This document shows positions 1 through 5,992 of a DNA stretch of 7,676 nucleotides, in pieces. Within the stretch, counting starts at the first letter, position 1. Each line of letters opens with the position of its first letter. The stretch covers positions 1-7,676 of the forward strand of contig JAIOPW010000216.1 in NCBI GenBank assembly GCA_021413665.1, written 5' to 3'. The stretch comes from Rhodocyclales bacterium. Its GTDB lineage: Bacteria; Pseudomonadota; Gammaproteobacteria; Burkholderiales; Rhodocyclaceae. Below the pieces are notes generated by a model that saw only the letters and a program-made list of their open reading frames with translations, was not told where the DNA came from and did not search any database. Both the position numbers and the translations under genes were made by a program.

Positions 1-225
1 CAGGGCGACGTAATCGGGCAACTGGGTCTTGCGATGCCAGGCGTGGAAGCGCAGCAGGCGTTCGCGCGCCAGTGCGTCCTGCTCGGGCGACATGTCGACG
101 TACTGGTCGATCCACCAGCGCGCCAGGCTGTCGGCATTGCCGTAGCCGAGGCGCACGGCGCTACAGCCCTGCAGCAGGATGCCGAGGACGGGAATGAGCA
201 GCAGGTGGCGAATGAAACGGTACAT
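1..225 (-). CDS. DUF6279-type lipoprotein, N-terminal part (cut by window edge)
   Basis: An open frame on the minus strand starts with ATG at 225 and stays open for 75 codons to the window edge. It begins MYRFIRHLLLIPVLG, a basic n-region followed by a hydrophobic stretch, and reaches a lipobox LLQGC with Cys21 as the predicted lipidated residue, so the product should be an envelope lipoprotein. After the Cys it has SAVRLGYGNAD, then a WWIDQYVD segment and FHAWHRKTQLPDY, a pattern I associate with the DUF6279 lipoprotein family of proteobacteria, whose function is unknown. No good Shine-Dalgarno precedes the ATG; the preceding bases are G/C-rich. The gene is divergent from the exported protein at 330, with 104 nt between the two starts. 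Family assignment is from memory; the signal peptide and lipobox are seen directly. Confidence 0.85.
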   Translation of the reverse strand, partial: MYRFIRHLLLIPVLGILLQGCSAVRLGYGNADSLARWWIDQYVDMSPEQDALARERLLRFHAWHRKTQLPDYVAL

Positions 226-298
226 GGGCGGGGGCCAAAGATGAGCGCGAAGAGTAACACCGACCCCGCCCGGCGCGATCATTCGCTGGCATCGGGAG

Positions 299-304
299 TA
301 TCAT
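299..304 (+). promoter_or_regulatory. Candidate -10 box for the gene at 330
   Basis: TATCAT matches the sigma70 -10 consensus at five of six positions and lies 25 nt before the GTG start. No good -35 is present at the right spacing (CGATCA at 17 nt is poor). If it is used, transcription would begin near 310-312, giving a leader of about 19 nt that holds little more than the ribosome binding site. Confidence 0.3.
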
Positions 305-323
305 TCCTCCGACATAAGGAGGA
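305..323 (+). promoter_or_regulatory. Shine-Dalgarno within an inverted repeat
   Basis: The ribosome binding site AAGGAGGA (316-323) sits 6 nt before the GTG start at 330 and fixes that start. Its core GGAGGA (318-323) is perfectly complementary to TCCTCC at 305-310, with a 7-nt loop (GACATAA). If the transcript includes 305-310, a 6-bp hairpin would cover the ribosome binding site. If transcription starts from the candidate -10 at 299-304, the first arm would be missing from the RNA. The repeat is seen directly; a regulatory role is inference. Confidence 0.4.
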
Positions 324-329
324 CATCGC

Positions 330-1601
330 GTGAAATCATTTTCAGTCAAGGCACAGGTATTGACCGCCGCCGCATTCTCGATCCTGTTCGGCGTCCCGGC
401 GGCCCGTGGCGCCCAGGAAGCGGCGCCGCCCGAGGCGCAGGCGTGGATCGACATTGCGACTTTTTCCGGGATGGGCATGCCGATGGGCGGCATGCCGGGA
501 ATGGGTGGCATGTTCGGCAATCGGGGGGGCGCCGGCGGCAACACGTTCGGCAACACGCGCAGCATGAGCGCCGGTCGCTGGGTGGATGTCACGCTGCGGA
601 CCCGCGCCAATCCGAATCTGGACGAGGCGCAGCAGGCGGTACCCGAAGGATTCATGAGCCCCGCCCTGGAATTGAAGACACCGAAGAACGCCCCGCCGGC
701 GCCGCAACGCGACGACGAAGACATCAAGCACGAACCGGAAAGACCCAAGGGGCGCATGATGCTTTACTGGGGCTGCGGACCGGCGATCCGCGCCGGGCAG
801 CCGAAGGTGCTGGACATGGCGACCGCCGCTCCCGCCGATTTCGCCAGGTTCTTCGTCGGCCGCAGCGCCACCCAGCGCGGTGCCCACAGCGCCGTCGGGC
901 GCCCGCTGTGGCCGAATCCGGAAGACAGCCGCATGGTGCCGGAGAAGGCCTCGCTGCTCGGCGAGCACGCGTTTTCCGGCAAGGGCATTCCGGCCGCCTT
1001 CCGCTTCCAGGTTCCCGCGGCGCAGGACCTGATGCCGCCGCTTGCGCTGGCGCAGACCGCGAAGGACGGCGCGACCGACCTGAGCTGGAATTCGATCGCG
1101 ACGGCGCGCGCCTATTTCGTTTCAGCGATGGGCGGCAACGACAAGGAAGACATGGTGATCTGGACCTCCAGCGAGCTGCCGGATACCGGCTTCGGCCTGA
1201 TGGACTACCAGACCAATGCCGCCGTCGATCGCTGGTTGAAGGAGAAGGTGCTGCTGACGCAGAGGACAACCAGTTGCATCGTGCCCAAGGGGATATTCGG
1301 CGACAACGGCGCCATGCTGCGCGTGATCGCCTACGGTGACGAGCTGAACCTGGCGCATCCGCCGCGACCGAAGGACCCGAAGATCAAGTGGGAACCGGTG
1401 TGGGCCGTCAAGCTGCGGGTCAAGGCCGTTGCCAACGGTTTCCTCGGCATGTCCGAGGAGGGGCGGCCGTCGCGGTCGGGTTCGGCGCAGGAGCGGGGCG
1501 AGGCGCGCCGCGAACGCAACCCGGCCCAGGAGGAGCAGACCCAGTCCGTGCCTTCGCTGCAGCAGCCGCTCGAGTTGCTGAAGGGAATTTTCGGGCGCTA
1601 G
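330..1601 (+). CDS. Exported protein of unknown function with Met/Gly-rich stretch
   Basis: This 423-residue frame starts with GTG at 330, chosen because a near-perfect Shine-Dalgarno (AAGGAGGA, 316-323) lies 6 nt upstream. Residues 1-28 look like a Sec signal peptide: Lys2 and Lys7, a hydrophobic core LTAAAFSILFGV, and a likely cleavage site after ARGA. The product is therefore probably periplasmic or exported. Residues 46-80 are low complexity, with six Met in 14 residues (48, 50, 52, 55, 58, 61) in a Gly/Pro background. A charged linker follows (about 126-140), then MMLYWGCGPAIRAGQP (143-158). A segment around 249-281 (LSWNS, YFVSAMGG, DMVIWTSS) could be a beta-sandwich-like repeat. There are only two cysteines, 149 and 316, which might pair. 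The last 50 residues are polar, rich in Arg, Glu and Gln. I recall similar uncharacterised proteobacterial proteins with the YWGCG and TTSC motifs but cannot name a function. The gene seems to be a single transcription unit closed by the terminator at 1643. Confidence 0.85.
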   Translation: MKSFSVKAQVLTAAAFSILFGVPAARGAQEAAPPEAQAWIDIATFSGMGMPMGGMPGMGGMFGNRGGAGGNTFGNTRSMSAGRWVDVTLRTRANPNLDEAQQAVPEGFMSPALELKTPKNAPPAPQRDDEDIKHEPERPKGRMMLYWGCGPAIRAGQPKVLDMATAAPADFARFFVGRSATQRGAHSAVGRPLWPNPEDSRMVPEKASLLGEHAFSGKGIPAAFRFQVPAAQDLMPPLALAQTAKDGATDLSWNSIATARAYFVSAMGGNDKEDMVIWTSSELPDTGFGLMDYQTNAAVDRWLKEKVLLTQRTTSCIVPKGIFGDNGAMLRVIAYGDELNLAHPPRPKDPKIKWEPVWAVKLRVKAVANGFLGMSEEGRPSRSGSAQERGEARRERNPAQEEQTQSVPSLQQPLELLKGIFGR

Positions 1602-1642
1602 GCAGGCGGGCGAGTCCCGCGCCAGGATAAGCAACGCAGGCA

Positions 1643-1675
1643 GCGGGGCGGCCTTCGGCTCGCCCCGCGTTCTTT
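1643..1675 (+). terminator. Intrinsic terminator after the exported protein
   Basis: A perfect 8-bp stem, GCGGGGCG (1643-1650) with CGCCCCGC (1661-1668), encloses a 10-nt loop in which GCC/GGC can pair further around TTC. A T-rich tract (GTTCTTT, 1669-1675) follows. It lies 41 nt after the TAG at 1599-1601, so it most likely ends the transcript of the 330-1601 gene. Confidence 0.75.
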
Positions 1676-1835
1676 CCTCGCTGCCGCGTGTCGCTTCGAA
1701 AGTCGGCGCTGGTGGCACGGCGACAGATCGCGCCCTATTCCGTTCGTTCTATGCCTTTCGCTCAATTGCACTTTTCGCTGGATGAGCCCATGCTTTTCGC
1801 ATGCATTGGCTGTGGCGAATCAGCGGAAGGCGAAG

Positions 1836-2123
1836 ATGAAGATTGCGAAAATCAGTGCGGTATTGAGCAGTCCCGAGCTTTCGGCCGCCGCCGCGGCCGA
1901 CGGCGGCGTCGGTCGGCTGGCGCAAGTCGCCGTGGCGCTGAATTGTGCGCTCGAGGAGGCATCCACCGCGGACGCCGAACGCCAGTTGCACAAGCTGGTG
2001 TGGCTGCTGTGTGCCCGCAGCGGGGGCGACATCTGTGGTTCCGCGGACACATTGAAGGCCGGGTGCAACAAGACGCACCAATGCTTGTGCGGCAAGGGCG
2101 AGGGCGGCGGCTCCTTGGTCTGA
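1836..2123 (+). CDS. Small Cys-rich protein, unknown function
   Basis: This is a 95-residue frame beginning MKIAKISAVL. I chose ATG 1836 because GGAAGG (1825-1830) gives a ribosome binding site at 5 nt; an in-frame ATG at 1782 adds 18 residues but has no such site. Codons are mostly G or C at the third position, as in neighbouring genes, which favours real coding. The first half is Ala-rich (residues 14-36) and could form a helix. The second half is Cys-rich, with six cysteines at 37, 59, 67, 77, 83 and 85, ending in CLCGKGEGGGSLV. There is no clear signal peptide, membrane segment or CxxC zinc ribbon. I do not recognise the family. Several minus-strand frames overlap it, so the choice of strand is not certain. 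It lies alone between a terminator upstream and a promoter downstream. Possible natures include a small metal-binding or disulfide-rich protein, or a precursor peptide, but nothing nearby supports any of these. Confidence 0.5.
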   Translation: MKIAKISAVLSSPELSAAAAADGGVGRLAQVAVALNCALEEASTADAERQLHKLVWLLCARSGGDICGSADTLKAGCNKTHQCLCGKGEGGGSLV

Positions 2124-2181
2124 GCGCAATGCCCCGACGGTGCGCGATGGACCCGAGTGGGGCGCCAGCGGCAATGGAGCT

Positions 2182-2210
2182 TTGACGAAGATCGGGAGGT
2201 AGGGGATACT
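2182..2210 (+). promoter_or_regulatory. Sigma70-like promoter for the PilZ-rhodanese unit
   Basis: TTGACG (2182-2187, five of six to the -35 consensus) is separated by exactly 17 nt from GATACT (2205-2210, four of six to the -10 consensus). The predicted start of transcription near 2217 leaves a leader of about 35 nt before the ATG at 2252. Confidence 0.55.
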
Positions 2211-2251
2211 TCGCGCCGTGCAGTTGAATACCCACCCTTCCAAAGCGCGAA

Positions 2252-3178
2252 ATGTTCAAAACACTGTGGAATAGCCTCAGCTCGCAAAAATCCGGCGAGT
2301 CCGTGGCGGCGCCCGCCTTCGATCGCAACAAGCTGAAGATGCTCGCCGAGTATTTTCCGATCGGCACGAAACTGCGCTACTACCCGGAATACCAGCGGGA
2401 AATCGTTTTCGACACGATCATCATCGCCTACCGCGTGAACGATCATTTCATCTATTCCCGCGACGCCATCGTATTCGATGGCGAGGGCTTCCCGACCGGC
2501 TTCCGGATCGCGGGGAAGAAGGTGTTGCCGGTGGCGGCCCTGGAAAAATTCCAGATCCTGCTGCCGGACACCACGTCGGCGGAAAAGACCCTGAGCTACG
2601 TTACGCGGGCTGAACTCGGCCGCGGCGGCCAGTTCCGCGTCGGCAACGCCGTCACCCTGTTCGTCGAGACCGATGACCGCGGCATCCCGACCGTGGATAC
2701 CATGGTCGATCGGCGCCAGATCATGAATACCGGACCATTCGCGGACAGCGCAACGATCCTGGTTACACCCGAATTCGACAGCCTGATCCTGGCCGACAAG
2801 CGGCGCAAGCAGCGGGTCGAGGCGGCCATCCTGGCCGATCTCTACCTGGCGGTCGAGGGGGCTCCGTTCCAGTGTGTGCTCGGTGATTTTTCGGAGCGTT
2901 CATTGCGCTTGCGTGTCGGCGACGTCCGCTGGCCGATGCCGCCGATGGCGCCCGAGCATACCGTGGTGGTCGAGTTCGTCCTCGGCGACGCGGGTACCAT
3001 TTGCCGGTTGCGCGGCAGGGTGTTTCGTCGCACCGACGATTTCTGCGTGATCGATATCGATCAGGTCTACAAGTTCGGCGAGTTTGAAAAAATCCAGCCC
3101 ATGGACGTCATGGAAATCACCACCACCCTGCTGAACATGCGGCCCGGCCCCGCTATGGGTGGCGACGGGACCGACTGA
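2252..3178 (+). CDS. PilZ-domain protein
   Basis: The product is a 308-residue, apparently cytoplasmic protein with no signal peptide or membrane segment. Residues 183-290 look like a PilZ domain, the c-di-GMP-binding fold: RRKQR at 184-188 fits the RxxxR motif, and DFSERS at 212-217 occupies the D/NxSxxG position, though the final Gly is Ser217 here. An additional N-terminal region (about 28-175, with segments such as YFPIGTKLRYYPEY and FRIAGKKVLPVAALEKF) precedes it and may be a partner or YcgR-N-like domain; I cannot name it. The role would be as a c-di-GMP effector in motility, attachment or secretion, inferred from the domain only. ATG 2252 is the most upstream possible ATG, since an in-frame TGA lies at 2225-2227; the ribosome binding site is weak. 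The stop is 1 nt before the rhodanese start, so the two genes are probably co-transcribed and translationally coupled. Confidence 0.85.
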   Translation: MFKTLWNSLSSQKSGESVAAPAFDRNKLKMLAEYFPIGTKLRYYPEYQREIVFDTIIIAYRVNDHFIYSRDAIVFDGEGFPTGFRIAGKKVLPVAALEKFQILLPDTTSAEKTLSYVTRAELGRGGQFRVGNAVTLFVETDDRGIPTVDTMVDRRQIMNTGPFADSATILVTPEFDSLILADKRRKQRVEAAILADLYLAVEGAPFQCVLGDFSERSLRLRVGDVRWPMPPMAPEHTVVVEFVLGDAGTICRLRGRVFRRTDDFCVIDIDQVYKFGEFEKIQPMDVMEITTTLLNMRPGPAMGGDGTD

Positions 3179-3179
3179 G

Positions 3180-3833
3180 ATGAGGGTGCCGCGCCGGCTG
3201 GTCTGCCTGGGATGCCTGGTGCTGGCTGGCGGCGCAATGGCCGACCAGCCGGTCGGCATCACCGCCCAGCAGCCCTGGCTCGACGTGATGCATGAGGGGC
3301 GGCTGGTGCGCATCCAGCGCGATCCGGACAACTTCAACCAGATCGACCCCGATTTCGCCATGACCTCGCGGCCGTGCCCGCCCTATTGCGTGCAGCCGAT
3401 GCAACTGGCGCCGGGGGTCGAGACGCTCGGCGAACTCGAAGTCATGGACTACCTGCGGCGCATCACCCGCCGCGATGACGGCGTACTGGTGATCGATTCG
3501 CGCGAGCAGGAGTGGCTGGCGCGATCCGGCATCATTCCGGGGGCAATCCACCTGCCCTGGAATCGGCTGCATCCGGCCCAGGCCGATGCCGAATCGATTG
3601 CCGAGACACTGACCCTGCAATTCGGCGCCAGCCGCACCGCGGTGCTGTGGAATTTCGAGAATGCGCGGACGCTGGTGTTTTACTGCAACGGCCCGTGGTG
3701 CGGCCAGTCGCCGACCAACATCAGGCAGCTTCTGGCGCTGGGCTATCCGGCGCACAAGCTGAAGTGGTACCGCGGCGGCATGCAGGCCTGGAAAAGCCTG
3801 GGTCTGACCACCGTACCGGTCGCCAAGCGCTGA
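3180..3833 (+). CDS. Exported rhodanese-like domain protein
   Basis: The product has 217 residues. I chose ATG 3180, which lies next to the PilZ stop at 3176-3178, because it gives a clean signal peptide: MRVPRRLVCLGCLVLAGGAMA, with cleavage likely before DQP. An ATG at 3159 would add seven polar residues inside the upstream gene. The rhodanese domain spans about 87-212: VLVIDSREQE (102-111) holds the usual Asp-Ser/Val-Arg-Glu, GAIHLPW (121-127) is typical, and the active loop is YCNGPWCGQSP (168-178) with Cys169 in the catalytic position. A second Cys174 lies in the same loop, giving CxGPxC rather than the common CxxGxRS loop. Ahead of the domain there is another pair, CPPYC at 66-70. Rhodaneses transfer sulfane sulfur or act as redox or scaffold domains; with an export signal this one should act in the periplasm. 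Its substrate is unknown. It is the second gene of the PilZ unit and faces the DUF2147 gene. Confidence 0.85.
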   Translation: MRVPRRLVCLGCLVLAGGAMADQPVGITAQQPWLDVMHEGRLVRIQRDPDNFNQIDPDFAMTSRPCPPYCVQPMQLAPGVETLGELEVMDYLRRITRRDDGVLVIDSREQEWLARSGIIPGAIHLPWNRLHPAQADAESIAETLTLQFGASRTAVLWNFENARTLVFYCNGPWCGQSPTNIRQLLALGYPAHKLKWYRGGMQAWKSLGLTTVPVAKR

Positions 3834-3837
3834 AGCC

Positions 3838-4293
3838 TTACGGGTCGGCGCGGAGCCAGGTCTGGGTGCGGCCGATGAACAGGATCGAGCCGCGCATTTC
3901 GAGTTTTTTGCCACCGTCGATCACCGTCACTTTGGCGTTGTAGGTCTTGCCGTTGTTGGGGTCGAGGATGCGGCCGCCGCCATAGACGTTGTCGCCTTCC
4001 TTCTTCAGCCCGGTCAGGATGGCCATGCCGACCACCGGCTTGCCCTTGCGCGGATCGTCGTCGGCGCATTCCTCGCATCTGGAGTCCTGCTTGGCGGGAT
4101 CGAGGATCTTCTCCACCGCCCCTGAAATGATCCCGTCTTTTTCCGTGATGCGCACCACCGACTTGGGCTTTTTGGTTTCATCGTCGATCGTGGTCCAGGC
4201 GCCGACCGGCGACATCGGATCGGCTGCCGCGGCCAGCGAAGCGCCGGCGACGAGCAGGGAGATGAGGGACAAGCATAGGGAAGGAAGTGGCAT
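3838..4293 (-). CDS. Exported DUF2147-family protein
   Basis: From ATG 4293 this gives 151 residues. A hydrophobic stretch (about 6-24, SLCLSLISLLVAGASLAAA) reads as a signal peptide with cleavage before DPMS. The mature part matches the DUF2147 pattern: GAWTTIDDETKKPKSVV (31-47), CEEC (73-76), GKPVVGM (84-90), GGGRILDPNNGKTY (105-118) and GRTQTWLR (141-148). The family is small, secreted and thought to be beta-rich; its function is not established. Two starts compete. ATG 4293 has GGAG 8 nt upstream but an uncharged n-region. ATG 4320 adds MTTRHRRPA, which supplies the positive charge normal for signal peptides and overlaps the IclR stop as ATGA, but has no ribosome binding site. It is the second gene after IclR. 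Its stop lies 4 nt from the end of the rhodanese gene on the opposite strand. Confidence 0.85.
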   Translation of the reverse strand: MPLPSLCLSLISLLVAGASLAAAADPMSPVGAWTTIDDETKKPKSVVRITEKDGIISGAVEKILDPAKQDSRCEECADDDPRKGKPVVGMAILTGLKKEGDNVYGGGRILDPNNGKTYNAKVTVIDGGKKLEMRGSILFIGRTQTWLRADP

Positions 4294-4316
4294 GGCGGGT
4301 CTCCGGTGGCGGGTTG

Positions 4317-5141
4317 TCATTCGCTTGATTGCGTCGATGTGTGCTGTCCCCGCCAGCCCAGTTCGCGGGATACGGCGAGCGCAGCGGCGCGGATCGCCTT
4401 CGGCAGCACTCCGTTCCAGTGCGGCGGGACCAGTCCGGCCGGGCCCAGGCCGGCGACCGCCAGGGTCATCTTGCCCTCGTGGTCGAATACCGGCGCAGCG
4501 AAGGCATTGATGCCGGGAATCACCCCGCCTACGGTGCGCGCCATGCCAAGACCGCGGGCCTCGGCGGTCAGTTCGTCGAGATCGCTGCGCGTGATGCGGG
4601 CCTGCACGTCGTCCGCCCGCGCGTTGATGCGCAATTCCGCCTCCAGTTGGCACCGGAGTTGCGGCGAATCGAAAAACGCGGCATAGCAGCGACCGATGGC
4701 CGAGTTGAGCAGCGGCATCACGGCGCCGGTGCGCAGGTTGACCGTGACCGGCCGGCGCGACTCCACCCAGCGCACGATGGTGGGGCCCATGTTGCCCCAG
4801 ACGGCGAGGGCCACGGTTTCGCCGGTTTCCTCGGCCAGCGCATCCAGCACCGGGGTGGCGGCGCGCACAGGGTCGAGCCGCGCCAGGCTGGCGAGGCCGA
4901 GGTCGAGGGCAAAATGGCCGAGGTCGTAGCGGCCCGAGTTCGCATCCTGGGTCACCAGTCCGGTGCGGACGAAGCTGACCAGGTAGCGGTGCGCCTTGGC
5001 CGCCGGCATGCCCGCGGCCTTGGCCAGATCGCGCAGCATCATCGGTGCGCCGTGGTCGGCCAGCACCCTCAGCAGCGGCACGCCGACCTCGATCGACTGT
5101 ATGCCCTGGCGGCTATCCGCGTTATTTTCTTCATCCGACAT
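4317..5141 (-). CDS. IclR-family transcriptional regulator
   Basis: The product has 274 residues. Residues 12-75 form the N-terminal winged helix-turn-helix: GIQSIEVGVPLLRVL, then LRDLAKAAGMPAAKAHRYLVS with the recognition helix around 46-57, and the wing near GRYDLG (70-75). Residues about 90-262 match the IclR effector-binding domain, with WVESRRPV, NSAIGR (146-151), GGVIPGINAFAAPVFDHEG (205-223) and LAVAGLGPAG. IclR proteins bind small aromatic, acyl or other organic acids and repress or activate nearby catabolic genes. The ligand cannot be told here. Its possible targets are itself with DUF2147, and the divergent exonuclease-hydrolase pair only 56 nt away. ATG 5141 has no Shine-Dalgarno; instead a perfect TATAAT ends 7 nt before it, so translation may be leaderless. 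The length is normal for the family. Confidence 0.92.
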   Translation of the reverse strand: MSDEENNADSRQGIQSIEVGVPLLRVLADHGAPMMLRDLAKAAGMPAAKAHRYLVSFVRTGLVTQDANSGRYDLGHFALDLGLASLARLDPVRAATPVLDALAEETGETVALAVWGNMGPTIVRWVESRRPVTVNLRTGAVMPLLNSAIGRCYAAFFDSPQLRCQLEAELRINARADDVQARITRSDLDELTAEARGLGMARTVGGVIPGINAFAAPVFDHEGKMTLAVAGLGPAGLVPPHWNGVLPKAIRAAALAVSRELGWRGQHTSTQSSE

Positions 5142-5148
5142 GGGCGGG

Positions 5149-5154
5149 ATTATA
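5149..5154 (-). promoter_or_regulatory. Perfect -10 box (TATAAT) for the IclR gene
   Basis: Read on the minus strand, the hexamer is TATAAT, an exact sigma70 -10 consensus. No recognisable -35 lies 16-18 nt upstream (CGGCGC at 17 nt). The expected start of transcription falls at about 5141-5142, at or next to the A of the ATG, which predicts a leaderless mRNA. On the plus strand the same bases contain TATAGA/TAGAAT, which could weakly serve the divergent exonuclease gene. Confidence 0.45.
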
Positions 5155-5197
5155 GAATCGCCGTATTGCCAGCGCCGACTTTCGAGAATTCCAGCCC

Positions 5198-5992
5198 ATG
5201 ACCCCTGTTCTTGTCTTCGACATCGAGACCGTCCCGGACATCGCCGGCCTGCGCACCCTGCACGAGTTGCCGGCTGCCCTGCCCGATGTGGAAGTGGCGG
5301 AGTTCGCCTTCCAGCGCCAGCGGGCGAAGAACGGCAGCGATTTCCTCCCGCTACACCTGCAACGCATCGTGGTGATTTCCTGTGCGCTGCGCATCGACGA
5401 CGGTTTTCGCGTCTGGTCGCTGGCCGAGCCCAAGTCCGGCGAGGGCGAGATCATCCAGCGCTTCTTCGACGGCGTCGAAAAGCTGACGCCGCAGATCGTG
5501 TCCTGGAACGGCGGCGGCTTCGACCTGCCGGTGCTGCACTACCGCGGCCTGATCCATCGCGTCGCCGCACCGCGCTACTGGGACATGGGTGAGGGCGATT
5601 ACCGCGACTCGCGCGACTTCAAGTGGAACAACTACATCAGCCGCTACCACCAGCGCCATCTCGACCTGATGGACCTGCTGGCCATGTACCAGCCGCGCGG
5701 GTCCGCGCCGCTCGACCAGTTGGCGCGGCTGATGGGCTTGCCCGGCAAGCTGGGCATGGACGGTTCCGCCGTCTGGGGCGCATGGCTGGACGGGCGCATC
5801 GACGAAATTCGCGACTATTGCGAAACCGACGTGGTCAACACCCACCTGGTCTTTCTGCGTTTCCAGATGATGCGTGGCCTGCTGACAGCGGCCGAACACG
5901 ACAGCGAGCTGGCGCTGGTCAAGACCTCGCTGGCGGCCACCGGCCTGCCGCACTGGAAGGAATTAATAGCCGCATGGGAGGCATCATGCTGA
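5198..5992 (+). CDS. Predicted 3'-5' exonuclease related to PolB exonuclease domain
   Basis: The product has 264 residues and is cytoplasmic by sequence. It carries all three DEDD exonuclease motifs: Exo I VFDIET (6-11) with Asp8 and Glu10; Exo II WNGGGFDLPVL (103-113) with Asn104 and Asp109; Exo III YCETDVVNT (207-215) with Tyr207 and Asp211, the YxxxD form. These residues normally bind two metal ions and hydrolyse 3' ends of DNA or RNA. The whole protein matches the stand-alone family annotated as a predicted PolB-related exonuclease (COG3298 type); no polymerase domain is attached. The biological substrate of this family is not established. ATG 5198 gives the normal short lead before Exo I; its ribosome binding site is weak. 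The last 7 nt overlap the start of the hydrolase gene, so the two are probably translated together. It is divergent from the IclR gene. Confidence 0.9.
   Translation: MTPVLVFDIETVPDIAGLRTLHELPAALPDVEVAEFAFQRQRAKNGSDFLPLHLQRIVVISCALRIDDGFRVWSLAEPKSGEGEIIQRFFDGVEKLTPQIVSWNGGGFDLPVLHYRGLIHRVAAPRYWDMGEGDYRDSRDFKWNNYISRYHQRHLDLMDLLAMYQPRGSAPLDQLARLMGLPGKLGMDGSAVWGAWLDGRIDEIRDYCETDVVNTHLVFLRFQMMRGLLTAAEHDSELALVKTSLAATGLPHWKELIAAWEASC

Noticed and set aside
34..333. Plus-strand open frame of 99 codons at the left edge
   Set aside because: It is antisense to the lipoprotein gene, whose signal peptide and lipobox are clear, and it runs into the next gene's start region.
161..968. Long minus-strand open frames opposite the exported protein
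   Set aside because: Their products are low-complexity and Arg/Pro/Ser-rich with no domain; they are GC-rich shadows of the plus-strand gene with its strong ribosome binding site.
443..1339. 298-codon plus-strand frame inside the exported protein gene
   Set aside because: The translation is extremely Arg/Gly-rich and unlike a folded protein, typical of a +1 frame shadow.
1766..1794. TTGCAC as a -35 for the small Cys-rich gene
   Set aside because: The hexamer 17 nt downstream (CATGCT) matches the -10 consensus at only three positions.
2105..2150. GCGCA/TGCGC inverted repeat after the small Cys-rich gene
   Set aside because: Only 5 bp of stem with a 12-nt loop and no T-tract; too weak to call a terminator.
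1820..2446. Minus-strand frame of 208 codons over the small Cys-rich gene
   Set aside because: It runs through the promoter and the start of the PilZ gene, has no recognisable domain, and overlaps two other equally open minus-strand frames.
3159..3179. Earlier ATG for the rhodanese gene
   Set aside because: It would put seven polar residues before the signal peptide and lies inside the PilZ gene; ATG 3180 sits directly after the PilZ stop.
4329..5201. 290-codon plus-strand frame opposite IclR
   Set aside because: It is rich in Arg, Gly and His without a domain, while the minus strand encodes a complete IclR protein.
5623..5985. Upstream extension of the hydrolase frame by 121 codons
   Set aside because: It is an Arg/Ala-rich shadow inside the exonuclease; the isochorismatase fold starts at residue 1 of the 5986 start, which has its own ribosome binding site.
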